From an uncultured Roseobacter sp. (lineage in GTDB: Bacteria; Pseudomonadota; Alphaproteobacteria; Rhodobacterales; Rhodobacteraceae): 64,000 bases of DNA. Under the pieces are notes generated by a model. It ran no database searches and was not told the DNA's origin. It saw nothing but the letters and a program-made list of their open reading frames with translations. The DNA is taken from assembly GCF_947488185.1 (NCBI RefSeq), contig NZ_CANKYM010000001.1, forward strand, positions 186,001-250,000, given 5' to 3'. Numbering within the stretch: the stretch's first letter is position 1; every line of letters starts with the position of its first letter. Positions 1-8,275 of the stretch are shown piece by piece. Made by a program: the position numbers and the translations under genes.

Positions 1-64
1 GGTCGTAAAATCCTGAACAAAATTGGGACGTAAGGATATGTATTTATTGACTAATTTTTTGAAG

Positions 65-141
65 TGGCGGACCGAGGAGGATTCGAACCCCCGACCCCTT
101 GATTCGTAGTCAAGTACTCTATCCAGCTGAGCTATCGGTCC
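65..141 (-). tRNA. tRNA-Arg (anticodon ACG)
   Basis: The minus strand folds into a complete cloverleaf. The 7-bp acceptor stem starts GGACCGA, the D arm carries AGCTCAGCTGGAT, and the anticodon arm is CTTGA-CTACGAA-TCAAG with ACG in the loop. The T arm has GGTTCGAATCC, followed by discriminator G and an encoded CCA. ACG, read as ICG after deamination, decodes CGN arginine codons. It is 77 nt including CCA. It stands alone, with a good promoter just upstream. Confidence 0.96.
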
Positions 142-151
142 ACTGTCGCGC

Positions 152-180
152 GGTTTAGTGCTGTGTGCAGAGTTATGCAA
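152..180 (-). promoter_or_regulatory. Promoter of tRNA-Arg
   Basis: On the minus strand a -35 hexamer TTGCAT (175-180) and a -10 hexamer TAAACC (152-157) are 17 bp apart. The predicted start lies only a few bases before the tRNA 5' end, as expected for a tRNA gene. This is read from sequence pattern only. Confidence 0.6.
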
Positions 181-265
181 GCCCAATCGGTGGAAAATTC
201 CGTCAGGGAGGCGTTATGGCTCAGCAGACTGGTAAACTTCGTAAATGTACATTCGCAAGCTGGCT

Positions 266-1693
266 CTACACGATGACTTCAGACTGTGCCGCGACCTTGC
301 CATTTGACATCATCGTCCCGTCACCTTTCGGCAGGCAAATCGTGAAACAGGTGCCGTCCGATCCGGTTTTGGCAAGCTCCAGTGTCCCGCCGTGCCCGCG
401 GATCAATTCCGCAGAAATCGCAAGACCAAGACCCGAGCCACCTTTGCGGGCACCCCCCTGAAACGGCGTGAACAGATGCTCCTGTGCCTTTGGTGGCAGT
501 CCCGGCCCGGTATCGGTGACATCAATCCACCAGGCTTCGTCATCTTCGCGCGCATCCACGCTGATCTCACCAGCGGTGCCTGTCGAAACCAGCGCCTGTC
601 GGGCATTGCGGATGAGATTGGCCAGAACACGGAATAGCTGCTCCGGATCGGCGCGCACCATCATGCCGAATGGCACCGCACAGGAGAAACTGACATCAGC
701 CTCGCCCACGGCAAGCCTTTCGCTGTCGATCACCTCTTCCACCAGATCCGCCAGAAGCAACATGGTCAATGTGGGGCTTGGCTCCTCGGCTTTGCCGAAG
801 GCTAGCGTGCTTTCGCAGAGGTGCACGGCCCGTGTAATGCTGCTTACCAGCTTAGGGGCCATGCGTTTGACCGTCGGGTCTTCACTCATTTCGATCCGGT
901 CGGTGAACAGCTGCGCCGAGGTGAGAATATTGCGCAGATCGTGGCTGATCTTGCTGACCGCACTGCCCAGTTGCGCCAGCCGGTCTTTCTGCCGCAGGGC
1001 CTGGGTCAGGTCGGTTTCCAGCTTTTGCAATGCCTCTTCCGCCTCGCGCAGTTCGGTCACACTGGCCGACGGCGTGATGATCCGGCGTGCATCTTCCGGG
1101 GCTTCCGCATAGTTCTGCATGTGCCCAACCACGCCCTTGATGGGCTTCAGCAGCAAGGCACGCATCGCAATGAACAGCAAAAAGGCCGTGAAGATCGAAA
1201 TCACCGCGGAGAGGATCAGAATACGAATGCCGTAGTCGATCATTGCATCCCGCAGGGGGGTGGTTTCCATCGTGATCTCGATCAGCAGCCCGGCGTCGCG
1301 AACCGGCGCGCCGATCACCCGGATGACCTCGTTCTCGGGGGAAACAAAGCGGGTCAATGCATCGCGGATCAGAACGGCGGCCCCGTCCTCACGCATGTCA
1401 AAGGTCTGTGAGATCGGTTGCGGCAATTGCGAGGCGAGCATGAGTTGACGCACCTGATCACGGCGCAGCACCACGTTGAAGACGCCCGCGTTTTCCAGCA
1501 GCTCAGCCTCCAGCTCGCGGTCAATCATGTCATCGGCCAACAAGGCCAGTGATGCAATCTGCGCCCGTTCCAGCCGGTTCATCAGGTAGTCTTCGCGGAA
1601 CCGCGCAATCGATGGCACAAAGATCAGGACCTCGGCCAACATCACGAAGATGGTGGTCAAGATAACCAGACGTCCTGAGAGCGAATTGAACAT
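266..1693 (-). CDS. Sensor histidine kinase, orphan (HAMP / HisKA / HATPase)
   Basis: Membrane sensor kinase of 475 aa. TM1 lies at about residues 8-28, a periplasmic sensor region at 30-150, TM2 at about 155-178, then a HAMP linker. The H box SHDLRN has the phospho-accepting His near 251. N box (NLIRNARQAL), G1 (DTGPGLP) and G2 (GGSGLGLAI) mark the ATP-binding domain. No response regulator lies next to it, so the partner is unknown. It sits 13 nt downstream of the oxidoreductase gene and is probably the last gene of that unit. The ATG at 1693 gives MFNSLSGRL at the N terminus; a TTG at 1729 would overlap the upstream gene and is less likely. The signal sensed cannot be inferred. Confidence 0.9.
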   Translation of the reverse strand: MFNSLSGRLVILTTIFVMLAEVLIFVPSIARFREDYLMNRLERAQIASLALLADDMIDRELEAELLENAGVFNVVLRRDQVRQLMLASQLPQPISQTFDMREDGAAVLIRDALTRFVSPENEVIRVIGAPVRDAGLLIEITMETTPLRDAMIDYGIRILILSAVISIFTAFLLFIAMRALLLKPIKGVVGHMQNYAEAPEDARRIITPSASVTELREAEEALQKLETDLTQALRQKDRLAQLGSAVSKISHDLRNILTSAQLFTDRIEMSEDPTVKRMAPKLVSSITRAVHLCESTLAFGKAEEPSPTLTMLLLADLVEEVIDSERLAVGEADVSFSCAVPFGMMVRADPEQLFRVLANLIRNARQALVSTGTAGEISVDAREDDEAWWIDVTDTGPGLPPKAQEHLFTPFQGGARKGGSGLGLAISAELIRGHGGTLELAKTGSDGTCFTICLPKGDGTMMSNGKVAAQSEVIV

Positions 1694-1706
1694 GGACGTC
1701 AGCGTT

Positions 1707-3125
1707 TCACGGCACGAGGCGTTGAACAAGCCCTACAATCCGTTTGACCATGGGGCTGTCAAAGAGCCGCGGGCTGAAATAGGCCCCTGCGGCGCGCTTG
1801 TTGATCTCTCCGATCGTGGGATAGGGCGCGACCATCGCGGCGATCTGGCTCATCTTCATGCCGTTGGCCAGAGCAAGGGCCCAGAGGTTGATCAGTTCGC
1901 CCGCCTGATATCCGACGATGGATGCCCCCACCGGGCGCCCCTTGACCACCATCACCTTGATGAACCCCTTGGTCTTGCGCTCGGCAATCGCCCGGTCGTT
2001 GTGATCGTAGTGAAAGCGCACGACCTCCAGATTGCTGCCGTGCTCCTTCTTGGCTTCAGCCTCGGTCATGCCGACCTGCGCCAGTTCGGGATCGGTATAA
2101 GTAGCCCAGGGGATATGCGCCGTCTTGGCCTTGGAGGGCAAGGCAAACAGCATCGAACGGATGATGACCCCTGCGTGGTACCCCGCGACATGGGTGAACT
2201 GCAGACCGCCTGCCGCGTCCCCGATGGCATAGACCTTGCGGTTGGTTGTGCGCAGGCTGGCATCCACCTTTACGCCGGTTTTCGTGGTCTCTATGCCCGC
2301 CGCGTCGAGATTCAGCTTTTCGGTATTGGTCTTGCGCCCCACCGCCATCAGCAGGTGGGTGCCCTTGATCTGGCGGCCGTCCTCCGTCACCACCTCGATG
2401 GCGCCGGGTTTGCCCCTGATTTCGGCGGCTTTCGCGTCTTCTTCGATCACGACACCTTCGTCGCGCAGGCTGCTCAGCACCACTGCCGCCAGTTCAGGGT
2501 CGTCTTTTCCAAGCGCCTTGGCGCCTTCGATCACGGTGACCTTGCTGCCCAGGCGCACGTGAGCCTGCGCCATTTCCATCCCGATCGGGCCACCGCCGAT
2601 GATCAGCAGGTGTTCGGGCGGCTCGCGCAGGTCAAACAGCGTCTCGTTGGTCTCATATGGCACATTTTCCAACCCGGGGATCGGCGGCACCAGCGGCGAG
2701 GACCCGGTCGCAATCACGATACGCCGCGCCTTGATCACCGTGTCGCCCGCCTGCACTTCGTTGGAGGAGATAAAATGCCCGAATTCTCGTATGACCTTGA
2801 CACCGAGCCCCTCGAACCGCTCCTGGCTGTCCACGGGTTCGATCTGTGCAATCACGTCGGCCACGTGATCCTTGGCCGCTGCATAGTCTGCCGTACCGGG
2901 CGCGTTCGCGACACCATATTGTTCGGCGTGGCGCTGCGCATGGGCGGCCTTACCGCTCGCAATCAGTGCTTTGGACGGTACACAGCCATAGTTGAGGCAA
3001 TCACCCCCCATCTTATGACCCTCAAGCAAGACCACGTCGGCGCCCATCTGCACGGCACCGGCAGCCACGGAAAGCCCACCGGATCCTGCGCCAATGATCA
3101 GGATATCTGTCTTGAGACGGGTCAT
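1707..3125 (-). CDS. FAD-dependent pyridine nucleotide-disulfide oxidoreductase (mercuric reductase / lipoamide dehydrogenase-like)
   Basis: 472-aa flavoenzyme. N-terminal FAD site GAGSGGL (residues 12-18), redox-active disulfide GGDCLNYGCVPSK with Cys43 and Cys48, NAD(P)-binding site IGGGPIGME near residue 178, and a C-terminal dimerisation domain. The usual C-terminal His-Glu pair of lipoamide dehydrogenase (HPT-SE) appears as YPTIGE, so the His is replaced by Tyr, as in the MerA-like side branch. It lacks the N-terminal HMA domain and C-terminal CC of true mercuric reductases, so mercury reduction is not supported. It is 3 nt downstream of the VTT-domain gene, a pairing seen in many bacteria. 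Substrate unknown. Confidence 0.9.
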   Translation of the reverse strand: MTRLKTDILIIGAGSGGLSVAAGAVQMGADVVLLEGHKMGGDCLNYGCVPSKALIASGKAAHAQRHAEQYGVANAPGTADYAAAKDHVADVIAQIEPVDSQERFEGLGVKVIREFGHFISSNEVQAGDTVIKARRIVIATGSSPLVPPIPGLENVPYETNETLFDLREPPEHLLIIGGGPIGMEMAQAHVRLGSKVTVIEGAKALGKDDPELAAVVLSSLRDEGVVIEEDAKAAEIRGKPGAIEVVTEDGRQIKGTHLLMAVGRKTNTEKLNLDAAGIETTKTGVKVDASLRTTNRKVYAIGDAAGGLQFTHVAGYHAGVIIRSMLFALPSKAKTAHIPWATYTDPELAQVGMTEAEAKKEHGSNLEVVRFHYDHNDRAIAERKTKGFIKVMVVKGRPVGASIVGYQAGELINLWALALANGMKMSQIAAMVAPYPTIGEINKRAAGAYFSPRLFDSPMVKRIVGLVQRLVP

Positions 3126-3128
3126 GTG

Positions 3129-3872
3129 TCAGAGGTCTTTCTTGCCGGTCACGGCCTTGATCATTACGGGCAGCAGGGACAACAGGCAAAGTCCCAGAAT
3201 GGGCAGCAGGATGTGTGGTTCGAAGATGACGCCGAGGTTGGGGCTTTCCCCGCGCTCAAACACCGCCCCCAACCCGGCACCAACCGAAGAGTAGACCAGC
3301 GATCCCGGAATGATCCCGAGGAAGGTGGAGATCACGTAACGGTGTAGCGGCACAGCCAGAAAGGCCGGTACCAGATTGGCAACGAAGAAGGGCACTACTG
3401 GTACGAGGCGCAGGAAAAAGAGCATCGACCACTGGTTCTCATCAATGCCTTCCTTGACTTTGCGCACTGTGCCCTGCGAGGCATCCATGCGCGCCTTGAG
3501 CTTCTCGCCCAGCCCGTAGCGGGCCGCCAGAAAGATCACCGTGGCGCCAATGGTCGCCGCCGTCACACTCAGAGCGGAGCCGCCGAAGGTGCCAAAGAGG
3601 AACCCGCCGGTCAGAGTTGCGATCAGCGCTCCCGGCAGGGAAAACGCCACGATCACGACGTAAGCTGCGAGAAAGGTCAGGGTCGTCAGCACAAAGTGGC
3701 TGTCGCGAAAGGCAATCAGCGCCTCACGGTTGTCACGCAAGGCGTCGAAACTGATGTAGTCTTTCAGTGTGAATGCTCCGACTGCGGCAACGCCAAGGAT
3801 CACGATCAGGGGCAGATTGCGCATCAGTCCTGATTTGGACCCGGATTTGGGATTGTCCGTCATATCTGACAT
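3129..3872 (-). CDS. TVP38/TMEM64 (VTT/DedA superfamily) membrane protein
   Basis: 247-aa inner-membrane protein with a hydrophobic segment at about 20-40 and several more through the VTT domain. The family signature is visible as SLPGALIATLTGGFLFG followed by an RYG-G and a conserved VPVVPF-ANLVPA segment. DedA/VTT proteins are linked to lipid scrambling or membrane homeostasis, but the exact role of TVP38 members is open. It is the first gene of a three-gene minus-strand unit with the oxidoreductase and the histidine kinase. An AGAGGA Shine-Dalgarno sequence precedes the ATG at 3872. Confidence 0.88.
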   Translation of the reverse strand: MSDMTDNPKSGSKSGLMRNLPLIVILGVAAVGAFTLKDYISFDALRDNREALIAFRDSHFVLTTLTFLAAYVVIVAFSLPGALIATLTGGFLFGTFGGSALSVTAATIGATVIFLAARYGLGEKLKARMDASQGTVRKVKEGIDENQWSMLFFLRLVPVVPFFVANLVPAFLAVPLHRYVISTFLGIIPGSLVYSSVGAGLGAVFERGESPNLGVIFEPHILLPILGLCLLSLLPVMIKAVTGKKDL

Positions 3873-4084
3873 TACACTGTCCTCTCAGAGCGCCTGTTTC
3901 AATTCAATTGCTAGATGACGGCTTATGGCGCGTGGCGATAGGCCCATCACGGGCGCTTGATCAGCTGTGACGGTTTCGCCGCCCTAACCCCGCGAAACGG
4001 CTCTATTTGAAACAAGTTGATGCCTCCTTACCCTGCCGGGTCCGAAATTATTGCAATCTGCGGCAATATTCCCGCCTTCGGGGT

Positions 4085-4113
4085 TTGACTTGGGGCCAAG
4101 AGCGCTTTAGAGC
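4085..4113 (+). promoter_or_regulatory. Promoter of rpmH-rnpA
   Basis: TTGACT (4085-4090), 17-bp spacer, TAGAGC (4108-4113), about 70 bp upstream of the rpmH start. Matches the alphaproteobacterial housekeeping pattern of a strong -35 with a weaker -10. Confidence 0.6.
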
Positions 4114-4183
4114 ACGGGCTTCGAATGACACCGGGTGGCCACGCGATTCCGCGCCACCGGGCAGCAGACATGGAGACGGAGCG

Positions 4184-4318
4184 ATGAAACGCACCTATCA
4201 ACCTTCCAACCTCGTGCGCAAGCGGCGCCACGGTTTCCGCGCGCGCATGGCCACCAAAGCCGGTCGCAAGATCATCAACGCGCGCCGCGCCCAGGGCCGG
4301 AAATCGCTGAGCGCCTGA
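4184..4318 (+). CDS. rpmH: Large ribosomal subunit protein bL34
   Basis: 44-aa basic protein beginning MKRTYQPSN and ending in the conserved GRKSLSA, the full length for bL34. It is a late-binding protein of the 50S subunit. The GGAG-type ribosome site lies 6-10 nt before the ATG. It is followed by rnpA in the near-universal rpmH-rnpA-yidD arrangement. Confidence 0.97.
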   Translation: MKRTYQPSNLVRKRRHGFRARMATKAGRKIINARRAQGRKSLSA

Positions 4319-4343
4319 TCGCGCCACGGACAAGGTCGGGAAC

Positions 4344-4757
4344 ATGACACCGCCGCAAGCTTCTCCGCCGGGCACACCTGCCTCCGGAGAGACGCTTCCG
4401 GCGGTTTCTTTACGTCTGGAGACGCTTAAGAAACGTGCGGACTTCCAACGGGCCGCGCGGGCCAGGCGGGTTGCGATGACGGGTTTCATTCTTCAGATGT
4501 ACAAACGTCCTGACGGGGACGCGCAGGGTATGCGAGTCGGGTACACCTGCTCCAAAAAGGTTGGCAACGCGGTGGCACGGAACCGCGCCAAACGTCGGTT
4601 ACGCGAAGCTGCAAGACTGGTCCTGACGCATCAGGGTCGCGACGGTGTGGACTATGTGTTGATCGGGCGACGTGATCACACGGCCACCCTGCCGTTTGAC
4701 AAGTTGCGGGCTGACCTCGAAACCGCCCTGCGCAAACTGCATGGTCCGGCCAGATGA
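4344..4757 (+). CDS. rnpA: Ribonuclease P protein component
   Basis: 137-aa protein subunit of RNase P, which with the M1 RNA removes 5' leaders from pre-tRNAs. The central RNR motif is clear (KKVGNAVARNRAKRRLREA). An N-terminal extension of about 25 residues, Pro/Ala/Ser-rich, precedes the conserved LKKRADFQRA start of the domain; a later start is possible but no internal ATG has a better ribosome site. The stop overlaps the yidD start by 4 nt (ATGA), showing translational coupling. Confidence 0.95.
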   Translation: MTPPQASPPGTPASGETLPAVSLRLETLKKRADFQRAARARRVAMTGFILQMYKRPDGDAQGMRVGYTCSKKVGNAVARNRAKRRLREAARLVLTHQGRDGVDYVLIGRRDHTATLPFDKLRADLETALRKLHGPAR

Positions 4758-4996
4758 CACTCATGGCCCAGATCATGGCGCTGCCGATACGTGCCTACCG
4801 GCTGCTTTTCAGCCCTTGGGTCGGGCACAACTGCCGCTATCAACCGACCTGCAGTGCTTATGCATTGGACTGTCTGGAAAAGCACGGTGCGGTGAGAGGA
4901 GGCTGGCTCACGCTCCGGCGTATCGGCCGATGTCATCCCTGGGGCGCCAGCGGATATGATCCGGTACCAGAGACGAAATCAAAGGATGCTGGATAG
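4754..4996 (+). CDS. yidD: Membrane protein insertion efficiency factor YidD
   Basis: 80-aa YidD/DUF37 protein. Conserved features are [13 protein letters not shown], the Cys-containing [13 protein letters not shown] motif and [21 protein letters not shown]. YidD assists YidC/Sec-dependent insertion of inner-membrane proteins. Overlaps rnpA by 4 nt. yidC itself lies 3.3 kb downstream on the same strand, separated here by a lipoprotein gene, ttcA and a GGDEF/EAL gene. Confidence 0.95.
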   Translation: [80 protein letters not shown]

Positions 4997-5004
4997 ACCC
5001 GCCG

Positions 5005-5535
5005 TCAGGATTGCTTTTCGAAAGTGATGATCACCTCGCCGATATCGATGCCATATCTCTTCATATACGCGCGATTGAGCAGGCGGGTGTCGCTCAGCAA
5101 CCACATCCAGTCATCAAAACGCACCCGCAACGTGCCATCCGGCACCGGTAGGTCGATGGTGTATTGCCAGTTAAAGGTATCGCCCCGCTCTTCGCCCGTG
5201 GCATCGCCGATCACGCCCGGGGCAGTGCCGCGCCATGTCTCTGGTCCGGTCTTTTGCAGGCTCCAGACCCGCTGTTCCGTACTGCCATCTTCATAGGTAA
5301 AGTCCTCCACAAGTTTCAACGTCTCTCCGTCCCATGTGCCCTCAATTTGAACATCAAAGCGGCGGCGAACGGTGCCAAAGATATCCTGAAACTGGCCATA
5401 CGCCACAACGCGTCCCTCAAAGAACTCTTCCAGGTTCAATTGCCGGGACGACAGCGGCTCATCCTCCAGAGCGGGTTTTCCCACGCATGCGGACAACAGC
5501 CCGGCAAATGAAAGCGCAATAACAAGTCGGATCAT
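5005..5535 (-). CDS. DUF3833 family lipoprotein
   Basis: 176 aa with a lipoprotein signal: MIRLVIALSFAGLLSAC, cleavage before Cys17 (lipobox LLSAC). The rest is a soluble beta-rich domain with LEEFFEGRVVAYGQFQDIFG near the N terminus and ISFEK-like ending, matching DUF3833. Such proteins are predicted to be envelope lipoproteins; their biochemical role is unknown. It is convergent with yidD (8-nt gap) and divergent from ttcA. Confidence 0.85.
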   Translation of the reverse strand: MIRLVIALSFAGLLSACVGKPALEDEPLSSRQLNLEEFFEGRVVAYGQFQDIFGTVRRRFDVQIEGTWDGETLKLVEDFTYEDGSTEQRVWSLQKTGPETWRGTAPGVIGDATGEERGDTFNWQYTIDLPVPDGTLRVRFDDWMWLLSDTRLLNRAYMKRYGIDIGEVIITFEKQS

Positions 5536-5633
5536 GACGGCCTCCTCACCTACAATTGAGTACGCGCAACAGGCACTTTTGGTTCAACCACAATGCCGGT
5601 ATAGAGGCGCAAAACCCGATCAGGACGGCTTGC

Positions 5634-6458
5634 ATGTTGGATACACCTCAGGACATTCACCCGCTTTTCAACGGCGCGCCGTCGACCACCGAGTTCAAGA
5701 AGTTGCGCAAGCGGATTGTGCGCGCGACCCGGGAAGCCATTGAGCAATATGGCATGATCGAACCCGGCACTCGCTGGCTGGTTTGCCTGTCGGGTGGCAA
5801 AGACAGTTATACACTGCTGGCAGTGCTCTATGAGTTGAAATGGCGTGGTCTTCTGCCCGTCGATCTGCTCGCCTGCAATCTCGACCAGGGTCAACCGGGC
5901 TTCCCCGCGACGGTATTGCCAGCGTTTTTGGAGAAAATGGGTGTACCGCACCGCATTGAATATCAGGACACCTACTCCATCGTCATGGACAAAATTCCAC
6001 AGGGTCGTACCTTTTGCGCACTCTGTTCACGCCTGCGCCGCGGTCATCTTTATAGGATCGCGCGCGAAGAAGGCTGCAGCGCAGTTGTTCTTGGCCACCA
6101 TCGCGACGATATCCTGGAAACCTTTTTCATGAATCTCTTTCACGGTGGGCGTTTAGCGACGATGCCGCCCAAACTGGTGAATGAAGAAGGAGATCTGTTC
6201 CTGTACCGCCCGCTCTCCCATGTGGCCGAAGCCGATTGTGAGAAATTTGCCAAGGCAATGAACTATCCGATCATTCCCTGCGATCTTTGCGGCAGCCAGG
6301 ACGGTCTTCAGCGTCAGCAAGTCAAAGCGATCCTCGATGGTTGGGAGAAAAACAGCCCCGGCCGCAGACAGGTGATGTTCCGCGCCCTTATGAACGCGCG
6401 CCCGTCTCATCTGTTAGATCCAAAGCTCTTCGATTTCGAAGGCCTGAGCCTGAAATAG
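5634..6458 (+). CDS. ttcA: tRNA 2-thiocytidine(32) synthetase TtcA
   Basis: 274-aa PP-loop ATPase that thiolates C32 of tRNA. The PP-loop [10 protein letters not shown] and the two Cys pairs CALC (for the Fe-S cluster) and CDLC are present, with [12 protein letters not shown] between them. The ATG at 5634 is preceded by AGGACGG and gives the usual family length; an upstream in-frame ATG at 5556 would add 26 residues with no family match. A 7-bp hairpin lies directly after the stop. Confidence 0.94.
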   Translation: MLDTPQDIHPLFNGAPSTTEFKKLRKRIVRATREAIEQYGMIEPGTRWLVCLSGGKDSYTLLAVLYELKWRGLLPVDLLACNLDQGQPGFPATVLPAFLEKMGVPHRIEYQDTYSIVMDKIPQGRTFCALCSRLRRGHLYRIAREEGCSAVVLGHHRDDILETFFMNLFHGGRLATMPPKLVNEEGDLFLYRPLSHVAEADCEKFAKAMNYPIIPCDLCGSQDGLQRQQVKAILDGWEKNSPGRRQVMFRALMNARPSHLLDPKLFDFEGLSLK

Positions 6459-6459
6459 A

Positions 6460-6479
6460 CGGGATTTTAGTCAATCCCG
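6460..6479 (+). terminator. Weak hairpin after ttcA
   Basis: CGGGATT (6460-6466) pairs with AATCCCG (6473-6479) around a 6-nt loop, immediately after the ttcA stop codon. There is no following U-run, so intrinsic termination is uncertain. Confidence 0.35.
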
Positions 6480-6575
6480 CTACAATCAGTGTTTCGTTGT
6501 TAACGGGCAGGTCATGGGTACCAGCATATCTTGCCCGGCAATGTGCTTTGTGCACGGGTCTGAAAGGTACGCAAT

Positions 6576-8120
6576 ATGGCAGGGGTCTTTGCCAAGAAAG
6601 CTGCAGGGATGCGCAGCAAGATTGCCGGAATTTTGACACGCCCCTTGGCGCTGGCCTGTCTACCCGCAATCTCCCTGGTCGTTTACTGGCTCGGCGGGGA
6701 CACGGCGTTAGTTGCAGTCGCTGTTGCAATGCCTCTTGTTTATGTCCTCATTGGCGGGAATGGCGCAACCTCCCGGGCAGCCCAAAATAGTAGTCGCTCA
6801 CCCTTGCAGGACAGGGACGCATTCGAGGAAACCGTGGCGCGTGTCTTCAAACAGGTTCGCGAAACCTCACACTTTTCAGCGATTTTTAAAGTTGAAATCG
6901 ATGAGACGGACGGCATCGTCGACCGGTATGGTCAAGCCGCAACTGACTTGATCGTCGCGCGCGCAGGCGAGCGTGTCGCATCCGTACTGCGCGATGGCGA
7001 TGCGATTGCCCAAACCGGGGACTACAAATTCACCGCTTGCCTGAAACCAGTCAAGCAACTCGACCTCGAACTCTGCATTCAACTGGCAGGTCGGCTGCAA
7101 ACAGCGCTTGAGGAACCGATTTCCATCGACGGTACAACCGTGTACATCACCACATCCGTTGGGTTCTGCCAGCACACACGTGTGATTAACAAATCACCCC
7201 GCGCTTGGATTGAAGCTGCCCGCACAGCACTCCGCGAGGCGCAAGCTCACGGGCCCAATGCGATCCGTGCCTATTCCGATGAAATGAAGCGCCGAACCGA
7301 AACGCGCGCGGAATTGCGTCAGGAAGTCGCCAACGCGCTGGAGAATGGCGACATCAGACCTTGGTTCCAGCCCCAGATTTCGACAGATACCGGTCGCGTG
7401 ACGGGCTTTGAAGCGCTGGCACGTTGGAATCACCCCCAGCGCGGCATGATCTCGCCCGCTGATTTTCTGCCCGCAGTCGAACAGTCCGACATGCTGGAGC
7501 GCTTGGCGGAGGTCATGATGTTCCACGCCTTTACCGCCATGAAAGCATGGGATGACGCGGGGGCATCTGTTCCCCAGGTTGGTGTAAACTTTGCAGGCCC
7601 GGAACTGCGCAACCCGAGACTCATCGACAAAGTCAAATGGGAACTTGACCGCTTTCACCTGACCCCGGAACGTCTGGCAGTCGAAGTGCTGGAAACCGTT
7701 GTCTCAAATGCGCCGGATGACATCATTGCGCGCAATATTAATGGCTTGGGCGAACTGGGCTGCCGCATAGATCTGGATGACTTTGGCACGGGCCATGCCT
7801 CCATTGCCTCCATCCGCCGCTTCTCGGTCAGCAGGATCAAAATTGACCGATCCTTTGTGATGAAAGCGGACCGTGACCCCGAACAGCAACGCATGATCAG
7901 CGCCATCCTGACCATGGCCGAGCGTCTGTGTGTCGAAACGCTGGCGGAAGGTGTGGAAACTGTTGGCGAGCACGCGTTGCTTGCGCAGCTTGGATGCGAT
8001 CATGTTCAAGGCTTCGGGATCGGAAAGCCCATGCCCTTTGACGAAACACTCACATGGATTGCGAACCACAACACCAAGCTTAAGGATGTGCCGCGCATCT
8101 TGGGCAATCGCGCCAACTGA
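6576..8120 (+). CDS. Degenerate GGDEF / intact EAL cyclic-di-GMP phosphodiesterase
   Basis: 514 aa. Two hydrophobic segments near residues 25-65 suggest membrane anchoring. A GGDEF domain (about 85-225) has the signature reduced to GDYKF, so cyclase activity is unlikely. The EAL domain (about 245-495) keeps FEALARW, the Asn of VNFAGPELRNP, EVLE, DDFGTG, KIDRSFV, AEGVET and the late QG-G pattern, so c-di-GMP hydrolysis is predicted. The degenerate domain may bind GTP or act in dimerisation. Inserted between ttcA and yidC on the same strand; its own target process is unknown. Confidence 0.9.
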   Translation: MAGVFAKKAAGMRSKIAGILTRPLALACLPAISLVVYWLGGDTALVAVAVAMPLVYVLIGGNGATSRAAQNSSRSPLQDRDAFEETVARVFKQVRETSHFSAIFKVEIDETDGIVDRYGQAATDLIVARAGERVASVLRDGDAIAQTGDYKFTACLKPVKQLDLELCIQLAGRLQTALEEPISIDGTTVYITTSVGFCQHTRVINKSPRAWIEAARTALREAQAHGPNAIRAYSDEMKRRTETRAELRQEVANALENGDIRPWFQPQISTDTGRVTGFEALARWNHPQRGMISPADFLPAVEQSDMLERLAEVMMFHAFTAMKAWDDAGASVPQVGVNFAGPELRNPRLIDKVKWELDRFHLTPERLAVEVLETVVSNAPDDIIARNINGLGELGCRIDLDDFGTGHASIASIRRFSVSRIKIDRSFVMKADRDPEQQRMISAILTMAERLCVETLAEGVETVGEHALLAQLGCDHVQGFGIGKPMPFDETLTWIANHNTKLKDVPRILGNRAN

Positions 8121-8211
8121 CCCAAAAAGGGGACCACTAGGGTCGCGGCTGAAATGCCCCATCCATCTATGCCTACCTGAGTGAAAACAGCCCAAAGACC
8201 CCGAATCCGCT

Positions 8212-8240
8212 TGACCTTTGGGGCTGCACTCTGTTGAACC
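8212..8240 (+). promoter_or_regulatory. Candidate promoter of the yidC operon
   Basis: TTGACC (8212-8217), 17 bp, TTGAAC (8235-8240), about 35 bp upstream of the yidC ATG. The -35 is good and the -10 is poor. Confidence 0.4.
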
Positions 8241-8275
8241 CACGCTGATACAAACAGATCAGGTGGCTGTCCCAG

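Noticed and set aside
1650-3347. Plus-strand open frame of 565 codons
   Set aside because: It is antisense to the oxidoreductase gene, whose FAD, disulfide and NAD motifs prove the minus strand is coding.
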